A stretch of 64,000 nucleotides of DNA from Thetidibacter halocola (GTDB taxonomy: Bacteria > Pseudomonadota > Alphaproteobacteria > Rhodobacterales > Rhodobacteraceae): the NCBI RefSeq assembly GCF_018224955.1, contig NZ_JAGTUU010000001.1, positions 620,001-684,000 of the forward strand, in the 5' to 3' direction. The notes beneath the pieces were generated by a model that saw only the letters and a program-made list of their open reading frames with translations, did not search any database and was not told where the DNA came from. Below, piece after piece: positions 27,551 to 36,105 of this stretch (the stretch's first letter is position 1; each line of letters begins with the position of its first letter). Both the position numbers and the translations under genes were made by a program.

Positions 27551-28330
27551 TCATCCCACCTGCTCCTTGTTCTTGAGCCCGGTGCCCAGGTAGGCCTCGA
27601 TCACCCGCTCATCGGCCTTGATCTCGTCCAGCGTGCCCTCGGCCAGGACCTTGCCCTCGGCCATGCAGATCACCGGGTCGCAGAGCCGGCCGATGAAATC
27701 CATGTCGTGCTCGATCACCACGAAGGTATAGCCGCGCTCCTTGTTGAGCCGGATGATCGCATCCCCGATCGTGTTCAGCAGCGTCCGGTTCACGCCCGCG
27801 CCGACCTCGTCCAGGAAGACGATCTTCGCGTCGACCATCATCGTCCGGCCCAGTTCCAGCAGCTTCTTCTGCCCGCCCGAGACCTGCCCTGCCTTGTGAT
27901 CCGCCAGGTGCGAGATCGTCAGGAACTCCAGAACCTCGTCCGCCTTGGCGCGCAGCGCGCGTTCCTCGTCGGCAATGCGCTTGCGGCCGAACCAGGTGTT
28001 CCACAGCACCTCGCCCGACTGGCCCGGCGGCACCAGCATCAGGTTCTCGCGGCAGGTCATCGAGCCGAATTCATGCGCGATCTGGAAGGTGCGCAGCAGC
28101 CCCTTGTGGAACAGCGCGTGCGGCGGCAGGCCGGTGATGTCCTCGCCCGCCATCGTGACCCGACCCGAGGTCGGTTCCAGCACACCGGCGATGACGTTGA
28201 AAAGCGTCGTCTTGCCAGCGCCATTGGGGCCGATCAGCCCGGTTATCGAGCCGGGCTCGATCCGCAGGCTGGCCCCGTCCACCGCGCGGAAACCGCCGAA
28301 ATGCCTGTGCAGGTTCTCTACCGTGATCAT
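27551..28330 (-). CDS. livG: Branched-chain amino-acid ABC transporter ATP-binding protein (LivG type)
   Basis: ATPase subunit of 259 residues with Walker A GPNGAGKTT (about 35-43), signature VSGGQKKLLELG (about 155) and Walker B IVFLDEVGAGV. The LivG-type start MITVENLHRHFGG supports ATG 28330; ATG 28345 is a possible alternative five codons earlier. It follows the binding-protein gene after a hairpin with a T-run, which should reduce readthrough and make the binding protein more abundant than the ATPases. Confidence 0.88.
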   Translation of the reverse strand: MITVENLHRHFGGFRAVDGASLRIEPGSITGLIGPNGAGKTTLFNVIAGVLEPTSGRVTMAGEDITGLPPHALFHKGLLRTFQIAHEFGSMTCRENLMLVPPGQSGEVLWNTWFGRKRIADEERALRAKADEVLEFLTISHLADHKAGQVSGGQKKLLELGRTMMVDAKIVFLDEVGAGVNRTLLNTIGDAIIRLNKERGYTFVVIEHDMDFIGRLCDPVICMAEGKVLAEGTLDEIKADERVIEAYLGTGLKNKEQVG

Positions 28331-28351
28331 GCCCGGGTATCCCATGCAAAA

Positions 28352-28376
28352 CAGCCCGGGCGCAATGCCCGGGCTG
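28352..28376 (-). terminator. Attenuator hairpin between binding protein and livG
   Basis: A perfect 10-bp stem CAGCCCGGGC/GCCCGGGCTG has a 5-nt loop and is followed on the minus strand by TTTTGC. It sits 24 nt after the binding-protein stop, the position expected for partial termination in ABC operons. Confidence 0.75.
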
Positions 28377-28400
28377 CCTGTCGATGTCAAGAAAGGCGTC

Positions 28401-29597
28401 TCAGCGGAATTCGACCGTCTCGAAGGCGCCACCGGTGATGGTGTATTCGCGGTAGGTGCCGGCGGCCTCGCCCGGCCCGATCAGTTCCACGTTGGTGGCG
28501 CCGACATAGTCGACATCACCGCCGGCCGCGATGATTTCCATCGCCTTGCCCAGCTCGCCCGGCAGGATGGGCTCGCCCGGTGCGTTGGCCACGTCCAGCA
28601 CGTTGGCCGCGATGCCCGCCGCGTCGGTCGTGCCGGCCTTCATCATCGCCATGGCCAGCAGCGCCGCTGCGTCATAGCTCTCGCGGGTATAGGGGCCGTC
28701 GCCGTTGACGCCACCTGCCGCCGCCACCGCGCCGAAGGCCTCGGTGCCCTCGCCTTCGGACCACGGAACCGTGCCGAAGGAGCCTTCCATGTCGGCGCCG
28801 AGATCGGCCAGCAGCGCATCGGAATACATGCCGTCGCCCAGCGCGAAAGTTTCGAAGGCGCCGGTGTCCAGCGACGCCTGGATGATGCCCTTGCCGCCCT
28901 GGTCGGAATAGCCGAGCACCACCAGCACGTCGCCGCCGGCCGAGGCCAGAGCGCCGATCTCGGCCGAGTAGTCGGCCTTGCCGTCTTCATGCGGCGCGTT
29001 GATCGTCACCTTGCCGCCGGCCGCCTCGAAGGCCGCGATGAAAGCGTCCGACAGGCCCTTGCCGTAGTCGTTGTTGGTATAGGTCACAGCAACAGCGGTC
29101 ACGCCGCGCGAGCCCATCACGTCGGCCAGGACCTGGCCCTGGCGCGCATCGGACGGCGAGGTGCGGAAGAACAGGCCGTTGTCCTCGGCGGCGGTCAGGC
29201 CCGGCGAGGTCGCGGAGGGAGAGATCATGGTGACGCCGTTCGGCACCGCCACGTTGGCCAGCACGGCGCCGGTCACGCCCGAGCAGTCGGCGCCCATGAT
29301 GGCGCTAACGCCTTCGGCAGTGATCAGGCGTTCGGCTGCCGCCGTGGCCGCCGCCGCGTCGACACAGGTCGAGTCTGCGCGCACCGGCGCCAGCGTCACG
29401 CCGTCGAGGAACTTGCCGCTGTCGTTGACTTCCTTCAGCGCCAATTCGGCCGCGGCCGCCATGTCGGGGGTCAGCGATTCGATGGGGCCGGTGAAGCCCA
29501 GGATCACGCCGATCTTGGCTTCCTGGGCGTGGCTTGCCGCGAACGCGGCACCCGCCAGCAGCGATGCTGCTGCGGTGGAAAGCAGAAACTTCTTCAT
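28401..29597 (-). CDS. ABC transporter substrate-binding protein, branched-chain amino-acid family
   Basis: Periplasmic binding protein of 398 residues with a signal peptide (MKKFLLSTAAASLLAGAAFA). The type I periplasmic fold follows (KIGVILGFTGPIESLTPDM at the start of the mature chain, GVTMISPSATSPGL at the hinge region). ATG 29597 follows GGGAGC; a Met ten codons earlier would spoil the signal sequence. First gene of the operon binding protein-livG-livF-secreted protein-livH-livM. The ligand is not certain from sequence; amino acids are the family default. Confidence 0.88.
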   Translation of the reverse strand: MKKFLLSTAAASLLAGAAFAASHAQEAKIGVILGFTGPIESLTPDMAAAAELALKEVNDSGKFLDGVTLAPVRADSTCVDAAAATAAAERLITAEGVSAIMGADCSGVTGAVLANVAVPNGVTMISPSATSPGLTAAEDNGLFFRTSPSDARQGQVLADVMGSRGVTAVAVTYTNNDYGKGLSDAFIAAFEAAGGKVTINAPHEDGKADYSAEIGALASAGGDVLVVLGYSDQGGKGIIQASLDTGAFETFALGDGMYSDALLADLGADMEGSFGTVPWSEGEGTEAFGAVAAAGGVNGDGPYTRESYDAAALLAMAMMKAGTTDAAGIAANVLDVANAPGEPILPGELGKAMEIIAAGGDVDYVGATNVELIGPGEAAGTYREYTITGGAFETVEFR

Positions 29598-29706
29598 GGA
29601 TTGCTCCCTTGGTTGAGGCGCGCCCATCTGCCGCGGGCTGGCCGGTCATGGCCCGCTAAAGTGCGCATTCCGCAGGCGGCGTCAATGGAAACCGCGCGGA
29701 AAGCGG

Positions 29707-30948
29707 TCAGGATACCCATTCACCCGCACGGAACACCGGAACGCGCGCGCCCGTCTCGGTGATGCCGTCGATGTCCGTATCCGGGCCTCCGATCATCCAG
29801 TCGACATGGATCAGGCTGGTATTGCCGCCCTGCGCCGCGATCTGCCCGGGCGACAGGCTCGCGCCATCGAGGAAGCACTTGGAATAGCACTGGCCCAGCG
29901 CGATATGGCAGGCCGCGTTCTCGTCATAAAGCGTGTTGTAGAACAAAAGCCCCGAGGCCGAGATCGGCGAGCCATGCGGCACCAGGGCCACCTCGCCCAG
30001 GCGCCGCGCGCCCTCGTCGGTATCAAGCAGTTTGTGCAGCACCGCCTCGCCCCGGCTGGCGCTGGCCTGTACGATCTTCCCGCCCTCGAACCGCACGGCG
30101 ATGTCCTCGATCAGTGTGCCCATGTGCGACAGCGGTTTGGTCGCGCGCACGGTGCCATCGACCCGCGCGGCGTGGGGCGTGGTGAACACTTCCTCGGTCG
30201 GGATGTTGGGATTGCAGGTGACGCCGTTCTGCGCGGTGCTGGCCCCGCCATGCCATTCGTGCCCGTCGGCCAGCCCGACCGTCAGGTCGGTCCCGTCCGA
30301 GCGGAAGTGCAACGCGGAAAAACGCTGGCCGTTCAGCCATTCGGTCCGCGCCCGCAGCGTCGCGTTATGCGCCTGCCACTCGGCCACGGGGTCGGACCCG
30401 GTGACGCGCGAGGCGGCAAAGATCGCCTCGGCCAGTTTCGCCACGGCCTCATCCTCGGGCAGGTCCGGGAACATGCGCCGCGCCCAGGCGGCACCGGGAT
30501 AGCTGGCGATGTTCCAGTTGATCGCAAAGTTCGAGATCTTTTCCAGCGCGGGCTTGTAGGCGATGGAATTGGCCTTGTTGGCACGGGCAACGTGCTCGGG
30601 GTCTTCCTCGGACAGCAGCATCGGGTCGTCGCCGGTGATCGCCATGCGCGCCGCGCCGCCCTCGAAGGCCGCCGCCATGCCGTCGAACAGCCAGTTCGGT
30701 GCGCGGTCAAAGCTGTCCTCATGCGCGTTTCGATACCGCGCCAGCGCCACCTCGGGGTCGGACAGGATCGGCGTCACCACGCCCGCGCCCGCCTTGTAGG
30801 CATGGGCCGCGATGCGGCGCACCAGCGGCAGTGCCTCGGCGGGCGCGGTCAGCACCAGATCCTGCCCTTCCTGAAGGTTGAGACCCACGCGGACCGAGAC
30901 TTCGGCCAGCCGGTCGAGCAGGATCGGGTCGATGGGATTGTCGTTCAT
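29707..30948 (-). CDS. M29-family metal-dependent aminopeptidase
   Basis: Cytosolic exopeptidase of 413 residues in the AmpS/PepS family. It shows AITGDDPMLLSEEDPEHVARANKAN (about 100-124), the metal-ligand region NIPTEEVFTTPHAARVDGTVRATKPL (about 245-270) with its glutamate, and the C-terminal NTSLIHVDWMIGG with His and Asp ligands. The length matches the family (about 410). Monocistronic as far as spacing shows; it starts 124 nt after the stop of the group II decarboxylase gene. Confidence 0.9.
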   Translation of the reverse strand: MNDNPIDPILLDRLAEVSVRVGLNLQEGQDLVLTAPAEALPLVRRIAAHAYKAGAGVVTPILSDPEVALARYRNAHEDSFDRAPNWLFDGMAAAFEGGAARMAITGDDPMLLSEEDPEHVARANKANSIAYKPALEKISNFAINWNIASYPGAAWARRMFPDLPEDEAVAKLAEAIFAASRVTGSDPVAEWQAHNATLRARTEWLNGQRFSALHFRSDGTDLTVGLADGHEWHGGASTAQNGVTCNPNIPTEEVFTTPHAARVDGTVRATKPLSHMGTLIEDIAVRFEGGKIVQASASRGEAVLHKLLDTDEGARRLGEVALVPHGSPISASGLLFYNTLYDENAACHIALGQCYSKCFLDGASLSPGQIAAQGGNTSLIHVDWMIGGPDTDIDGITETGARVPVFRAGEWVS

Positions 30949-31072
30949 GGCATATCTCCGTCGTTTGGGGCGGAGAGTTGCGGCGCAGGGCGGGAATGTC
31001 CAGAGCCTGGAGCATGTGCATCAGGGCGCGCAGCACCGCCGCTGGCGCGATCCGATACGCGTCTGAACGGGC

Positions 31073-32470
31073 CTACAGTCCGCGCGCCACCTCCGCGATC
31101 ACCTCGAACGCCGTGTCGGCATCCTCCTCGCGCATCGAAAAACTGCCCGCCTGGAACCGGATGACCAGCCGCCCCGCGACCCGTGTCTGGGTCAGGTAGA
31201 TCCGCCCGTCGCGGTTGATCGCCTCGATCAGGCGCAGGGTCGTGTCGTCGTCGCCATACCGGAAGGTCCAGAGCGACAGGATGGGCTCTGTAACGATCTC
31301 GAAGCCCGGCTCGGCGCGCAAGCGTTCGCACAGCGCCTCGCTCCACGCGACATGGTTGCGGATCATCGCCCGCAGCCCCTCGAGCCCGTGAAAACGCAGC
31401 AGGAACCACAGTTTCAAGGCGCGGAACCGACGGCCCAGCGGGATCGACCATTCCGAGTAGTTGATGATCCCATCCGCGCCGTGGGTCTTGAGGTATTCCG
31501 GCTGGATCGCCAAGGTTTTGACCAGCGGTTCGGGATCGCGCAAGAAATGCGCCGAGCAATCGAAACTGGCGCCCAGCCATTTGTGCGGGTTGAACACAAC
31601 CGAGTCGTAATCGCCCGCCCCCGCCCACGGTCCGCGCAATTCGGGACAGATCATCGCCGCGCCCGCCCAGGCGGCGTCGAGATGGGAGTAAAGCCCCTCC
31701 TCACGCGCGACCGCCGCCACCTCGGCCAGCCGGTCGGTCGACCCGGTGGATGTGCTGCCAAAGGCCGCGATCACGCCTGCGGGCACATGTCCCGCCGCGC
31801 GATCCCCGGCGATGGCACGGCGCAGGGCGGCCACGTCCATCGACCGCATGGGATCGGCGGGATCGACCGGAAGTTTCACCAGGTTCTCTTGCCCGATCCC
31901 CGCGATCCAGATGGCGCGGTCGATGCTGGAATGCACCTCTTCCGAGCAATAGACACGCAGCCGTCCCTGTCCGCTCAGCCCGGCGCGGTTGCCCGCCCAG
32001 TTCAGCGCGCGTTCCCGCATCACCAGCACCGCCGCCAGCGTCGCCGACGAGGCGCTGTCCTGGATCACGCCGCGAAAACACTCGGGCAGGCCGATCGCCT
32101 CGCGCAGCCAGGTCATCATGCGGGTTTCCAGTTCGGTCGCCGCCGGCGAGGTCTGCCACAACATGCATTGCGCGGCCATCGCGGTAACGGCGTACTCCGC
32201 CACGACCGAGACCGGCGCCGCATTGGCCGGGAAATAGGCGAAGAAGCGGGGGTGCTGCCAATGGGTCATGCCGGGCAGGACGATACTCTCGAAATCCTGC
32301 CAGATCGCCTCCATCCCGCAGCCCTGCTCGGGCACGGTTTCGGGCACGGCGGCCAGGATCGAGCCCGGCGTCACATCGGGGCGCACGGGGCGGTCTGCCA
32401 GCGTGCGGCGATACTCGGCCCCCCAGTCCGCCACGCGGCGCGACCATGTCTGGAACTGGTCCGGTGTCAT
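31073..32470 (-). CDS. Group II PLP-dependent decarboxylase (aromatic-L-amino-acid decarboxylase-like)
   Basis: A 465-residue enzyme with the group II decarboxylase layout. The N-terminal WQHPRFFAYFPAN motif (about 75-87) is typical of aromatic amino-acid decarboxylases. The PLP lysine lies in FNPHKWLGASFDCS (about residue 302), and HLDAAWAGAAM carries the Asp that binds the pyridine nitrogen. Likely substrates are Trp, Tyr, DOPA or Phe, giving the amine; the exact one cannot be read. ATG 32470 is the start aligned with family N-termini. Confidence 0.88.
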   Translation of the reverse strand: MTPDQFQTWSRRVADWGAEYRRTLADRPVRPDVTPGSILAAVPETVPEQGCGMEAIWQDFESIVLPGMTHWQHPRFFAYFPANAAPVSVVAEYAVTAMAAQCMLWQTSPAATELETRMMTWLREAIGLPECFRGVIQDSASSATLAAVLVMRERALNWAGNRAGLSGQGRLRVYCSEEVHSSIDRAIWIAGIGQENLVKLPVDPADPMRSMDVAALRRAIAGDRAAGHVPAGVIAAFGSTSTGSTDRLAEVAAVAREEGLYSHLDAAWAGAAMICPELRGPWAGAGDYDSVVFNPHKWLGASFDCSAHFLRDPEPLVKTLAIQPEYLKTHGADGIINYSEWSIPLGRRFRALKLWFLLRFHGLEGLRAMIRNHVAWSEALCERLRAEPGFEIVTEPILSLWTFRYGDDDTTLRLIEAINRDGRIYLTQTRVAGRLVIRFQAGSFSMREEDADTAFEVIAEVARGL

Positions 32471-32529
32471 CGAGGTCCTCCTGTATGCCGGACCATTAAG
32501 ACCGGGCAGGCTCGGGCCGCAAGTCCGCA

Positions 32530-32817
32530 TCAGAGGATGACGTTTCGGGCGTCTAGGCTGGCGATGGCGAACCCGTCGCTCAAGATCGTGCCAGAGCCGA
32601 CGCCGAAGACACCCTGCCCGTCCGGGCCGGGGTTCGTGAAACTGTCATTGCCTTTACCGAGGTTGACCAGGCCAAGGATCGTGCCGTGGTTCGTGACGGC
32701 CGCATTCTCATTCCGGATCGAGACGCCGTTCAACTGCCCCGGATAAGCCCCCTCGTCGACCACCGCCGCGGTCATCAAGGCGTTGTCTTTCAAGCCAAGG
32801 ATCGAGATGCCGTCCAT
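32530..32817 (-). pseudogene. Remnant of a beta-roll/beta-helix repeat secreted protein
   Basis: A 95-residue frame with imperfect repeats of the type GVSIRNENAAVTNHGTILG...LGKGNDSFTNPG. These resemble repeats in large secreted calcium-binding or autotransporter-like proteins of Rhodobacteraceae. It has no ribosome site, no signal peptide and no start of its own, and begins 11 nt after the end of the M20 gene in another frame. I read it as the 3' remnant of a much larger gene. Its stop lies 60 nt upstream of the decarboxylase start. Confidence 0.5.
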
Positions 32818-32828
32818 GACCGGCGCGG

Positions 32829-33974
32829 TCAGGCCGGGTCGGTCAAGAGCCGGTCGAGGATCGCGCCGAACAGCGCCACCCCGGGCCCGATCAGCGCGTC
32901 GGGAAAATCGTAGTCGGGCGCGTGCAGCGGCGGGCAGTCCTGACCGGCGCCGAGAAAGATCATGGCGAGATCCACGCCATCGCCGCCAAAACCGCCAAAA
33001 TCCTCGGACGGACGCATGGGCAGGGTCATGCCGGCCGTCTCCAGCCCCGCCTGTTCGGCCGCCCGCCGGACTATGTCGGTCGCGGCCGGCGTATTGTGGC
33101 AGGCGACGAAGATGTCGTGCCAGTCGATGCGGGCGATCATGCCATGGCCAGCCGCGGCGTCGCCGACCAGCTCTCCCGCCGCTTCCACCAGCGCGGCCAT
33201 CGCGTCGTCGCGGGCGGCGCGCAGGGTCACGAAGAGATGCGCCTCGCCGGGCGCGATGCCAAAGACCGGCTCGCCAAGGCGGGCATGGGTGACGGTGGCC
33301 AGGCGGAATTCCGGATCGGTCACGACACCGAGGCTGAGAGCCTTCATCGCCGGGATCAGCTCTGTCAGCGCGAGATCGGGCGACACGCCCTTTTCCGGCT
33401 CGGATGCATGGGCGGTGCGCCCGGTCAGCGTCACCGCCATCCCGCGTGAGGCGCAGGTCATCGGCCCCGCATGCAGGGCGATGGAGCCCAGGGCCAGCCC
33501 AGGCATGTTATGGATCGCAAAGGCGAAATCTGGCCGGATCTCGGCATAGCGCGGATCGGCTGTGACGGCGGCGGCGCCCTGCCCCGTCTCCTCGGCGGGC
33601 TGGAACATCAGCACCACCTCCCCGCGCGCGGGCCGGTTCGCAAGACGTAGTGCAAGACCGGCAAGGAAGGTCATGTGCCCGTCATGGCCGCAGAGATGCG
33701 CCTTGCCCGCAACAGTCGAGCGCCACGGCGCCGCGCCCGTCTCGACGATGGGCAGCGCGTCCAGTTCGGCGCGGAACAGCACCCGCGGCCCCGGCGCGCG
33801 GCCGTGAAAGACACCCGCCACGCCATGCCCGCCAAGGCCCGTCAGCACGGCATCCGCGCCGCAATCGCGCAGCAACGCAGCGATGCGGGTCGCGGTTCGC
33901 GCCTCGTCGCCCGAGACCTCGGGCAGGCGATGCAGATCGCGGCGCAGCGCGGTCAGGTCCAGCTGCGCGGTCAT
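32829..33974 (-). CDS. M20-family amidohydrolase (hippurate hydrolase/IAA-amino acid hydrolase type)
   Basis: Binuclear metal hydrolase of 381 residues cleaving N-acyl amino acids or similar amides. Metal-ligand motifs are visible: AELDALPI (Asp), AHLCGHDGHM (about 94-103), QPAEETGQGA (Glu pair, about 128) and AIHNMPGL. The start overlaps the znuB stop by 4 bp, so it is the fourth gene of the zur-znuC-znuB operon. M20 enzymes need zinc or manganese, so co-regulation by zinc status could make sense, but its substrate and role in zinc homeostasis are unknown. Confidence 0.88.
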   Translation of the reverse strand: MTAQLDLTALRRDLHRLPEVSGDEARTATRIAALLRDCGADAVLTGLGGHGVAGVFHGRAPGPRVLFRAELDALPIVETGAAPWRSTVAGKAHLCGHDGHMTFLAGLALRLANRPARGEVVLMFQPAEETGQGAAAVTADPRYAEIRPDFAFAIHNMPGLALGSIALHAGPMTCASRGMAVTLTGRTAHASEPEKGVSPDLALTELIPAMKALSLGVVTDPEFRLATVTHARLGEPVFGIAPGEAHLFVTLRAARDDAMAALVEAAGELVGDAAAGHGMIARIDWHDIFVACHNTPAATDIVRRAAEQAGLETAGMTLPMRPSEDFGGFGGDGVDLAMIFLGAGQDCPPLHAPDYDFPDALIGPGVALFGAILDRLLTDPA

Positions 33975-34768
33975 GCCATGCTCTCCCGCAGGGCCGAGGC
34001 GCCGCGCGTCAGGGCAAAGACCAGCGCCGCGGCAACGACGATCGAGGGACCGGCGGGTGTGTCCAGCGTCCACGATCCCCATAGCCCGCCCAGCGCGGCG
34101 AGACAGCCCACCAGCGCGCCAAGCGCCAGCATCGCCTCGGGCGTGCGGGCGAAGGGGCGCGCGGCGGCCACCGGCACCACCAGCAGCGCGCCGATCAGCA
34201 GCGCGCCGACAACCTTGATCGCCACCGCCACGACCAGCGCCAGCGCGACGGTCAGGATGCGCCCCTCGCGGCCCGGATCGATTCCCGAGGCCCGCGCAAG
34301 GTCGGGCGACACGGTGGACAGCAGCAGCGCCTGCCAGCGCCAGGCGACCAGCGCGCCGATGACGGCAACGCCGCCCCAGATCACCGCGAGGTCGCCCACC
34401 GAGACAGCGAGGATGTCGCCGAACAGGTAGGAGGACAGGTCGAGCCGCGCCGTGGGCACGAAGCTGACCGCCACAAGGCCCAGCGCCAGCGCCGAATGCG
34501 AGGCGACGGCCAGGATCAGGTCGGCGCCATGACCGCGCCCGCCCAGCCCCGCCACCGCCCAGCCCATGACCAGCGCCACCGCCAGCGCGCCCAGCACCAC
34601 CGGCCCCTGCAACGCCAGCGCCAGCGCCACGCCCAGGATCGCCGCGTGGGCTGTGGCATCGCCGAAGAACGCCATGCGCCGCCACGCCATCAGGCAGCCC
34701 AGCGGTGCGGCGGCCAGCGCCACGCCCAGCGCCGCCAGAACCGCGCGGGTCAGGAAATCATCCAGCAT
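33971..34768 (-). CDS. znuB: Zinc ABC transporter permease ZnuB
   Basis: Membrane subunit of the high-affinity zinc importer, 265 residues with about eight transmembrane helices of the ABC-3 family. It shows RRMAFFGDATAHAAILGVALA (about 30-50) and the conserved EGR-type loop DPGREGRILTVAL. The start at 34768 overlaps the end of znuC by 11 bp, typical for coupled translation. Specificity for zinc rests on the operon with zur, znuC and the divergent znuA. Confidence 0.9.
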   Translation of the reverse strand: MLDDFLTRAVLAALGVALAAAPLGCLMAWRRMAFFGDATAHAAILGVALALALQGPVVLGALAVALVMGWAVAGLGGRGHGADLILAVASHSALALGLVAVSFVPTARLDLSSYLFGDILAVSVGDLAVIWGGVAVIGALVAWRWQALLLSTVSPDLARASGIDPGREGRILTVALALVVAVAIKVVGALLIGALLVVPVAAARPFARTPEAMLALGALVGCLAALGGLWGSWTLDTPAGPSIVVAAALVFALTRGASALRESMA

Positions 34769-35531
34769 GGGCGTGTTCCTTGTCGGCGTCGCCATGCGCA
34801 TGGGGATGCGGATGGGCGTGATCGTGGCTGTGATGGTGTTCGTGGCGATAGAGCGCCAGCGCGCCCTGCGTGCCGGTGCCGAACAGCGCGCGGTATGCTT
34901 CGGCCTGCGCCACGACCTCGGGATGGCCCTCGCAGCAGACATGGCCGTTGAGGCAGATCACGCGATCAGAGGCGCTCATCACCACGTGCAATTCATGGCT
35001 GACCATCAGCACGGCGCAGCCGGTGCGGTCGCGCAGCGCCTCGATCTGGCGGTAGAAAGCGGCGCTGCCGGGTTGGTCCAGCCCCTGCGTCGGTTCGTCC
35101 AGCAGCAGGATCTGCGGCTCGTTCAGCAGGGCGCGCGCCAGTAGCACGCGCTGCAACTGCCCGCCCGACAGGTCGTTCAGCTGGCGATTTTCAAGCCCCG
35201 CCGCACCGGCTTCGGCCAAGGCCTGCGCCGCGGCTTGCGCCGGAACCCGGCGCGGCAGCGACAGGAAACGCGCGACGGACAGCGGCAGGCTGGGATCCAG
35301 CGGCAGTTTCTGCGGCACGTAGCCCAGCCGCAGGCCCGGCGCGCGGCGCACCGATCCGCTGGCCAGCGGCTGCGCCCCGATCAAGGCCCGCAAGAAGGTG
35401 GACTTGCCGGAACCGTTGGGCCCAACCACAGTGACGATCTCATGCGCGGCGATGGTGAAATCGACGTCCTCCAGAACGATGCGCCCGTCCAGCCGCACCG
35501 ACAGGTCGCTTGCCTCGATCAGCGCGCTCAT
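34758..35531 (-). CDS. znuC: Zinc ABC transporter ATPase ZnuC with His-rich tail
   Basis: ATPase subunit of 257 residues: Walker A GPNGSGKST (about 38-46), signature LSGGQLQR (about 131), Walker B ILLLDEPTQG (about 150). The last 30 residues are a striking run of His/Asp/Pro (HEHHHSHDHAHPHPHAHGD), which should bind zinc in the cytosol, perhaps as a sensor or buffer at the transporter exit; similar but shorter tails occur in some ZnuC proteins. Overlaps zur by 4 bp. Confidence 0.93.
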   Translation of the reverse strand: MSALIEASDLSVRLDGRIVLEDVDFTIAAHEIVTVVGPNGSGKSTFLRALIGAQPLASGSVRRAPGLRLGYVPQKLPLDPSLPLSVARFLSLPRRVPAQAAAQALAEAGAAGLENRQLNDLSGGQLQRVLLARALLNEPQILLLDEPTQGLDQPGSAAFYRQIEALRDRTGCAVLMVSHELHVVMSASDRVICLNGHVCCEGHPEVVAQAEAYRALFGTGTQGALALYRHEHHHSHDHAHPHPHAHGDADKEHAHAG

Positions 35532-36007
35532 GGCTTGCCCACCGCGCAGGCCGGGCACAGCCCCTCGGCCTCGATCGCCACGCGCTCGGTGACGAAACCC
35601 AGCGGAGCGGCGGCCGCGCGCAGCGCCTCGGCCACCGGGCGACCCGGCGCCTCGGCGACGGCGTTGCAGGCGCGGCAAATCAGGAAACAGGGCGCGTGCC
35701 GCTCGCCCGGATGGGCGCAGGCGATGAAGGCATTCAGCCGCTCGATCCGGTGGGCAAAACCGTGTTTCGTCAGGAAATCCAGCGCCCGGTAGGCGACCGG
35801 CGGCTGTGAGCCAAGGCCCTCGTCCCGCAGCCGGTCGAGCACCTCGTAGGCGCCCATCGCCCGGTGTTCGGCCAGCAACAGTTCCAGCGTGCGGCGGCGC
35901 ACCGGGGTCAGCTGCAGCCCTTCCTCTGCGCAGGCCTGTTCGACCGTGCCCAGCACCGTCTCGATGCAGGCCGCGTGGTCATGCTGGTGGAATCCGTTGG
36001 CCGTCAT
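35528..36007 (-). CDS. zur: Zinc uptake regulator Zur (Fur family)
   Basis: A 159-residue Fur-family repressor with a His-rich N-terminus (HQHDH), a winged helix with QPPVAYRALDFLTKHGFAHRIE (about 67-88), and the zinc-site cysteines CAHPGE, CRAC (CxxC) and the C-terminal CPAC (CxxC). The pair of CxxC motifs separates it from the Fur/Mur protein at 1.6 kb. First gene of zur-znuC-znuB-M20, divergent from znuA, so autoregulation through the shared intergenic operators is likely. Confidence 0.93.
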   Translation of the reverse strand: MTANGFHQHDHAACIETVLGTVEQACAEEGLQLTPVRRRTLELLLAEHRAMGAYEVLDRLRDEGLGSQPPVAYRALDFLTKHGFAHRIERLNAFIACAHPGERHAPCFLICRACNAVAEAPGRPVAEALRAAAAPLGFVTERVAIEAEGLCPACAVGKP

Positions 36008-36047
36008 GCTGCCCCCTTCGCGGTGCCCCGCATTCGAGGGGTTGATA

Positions 36048-36093
36048 TGTTATACTGTTACGCTTATCAAGCCTGCGATGTTATAGCATAACA
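36048..36093. promoter_or_regulatory. Zur-type operators between zur and znuA
   Basis: TGTTATAGCATAACA (36079-36093) has perfect TGTTAT/ATAACA arms around AGC and ends 12 bp before the znuA start, next to its ribosome site. A second, half-matching element, TGTTATACTGTTACG (36048-36062), lies nearer zur. Both resemble the alphaproteobacterial Zur box (GTTAT-N-ATAAC core). Their position suggests bidirectional repression of znuA and zur-znuCB when zinc is plentiful. Confidence 0.7.
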
Positions 36094-36105
36094 CCCGGAG
36101 ATTCC

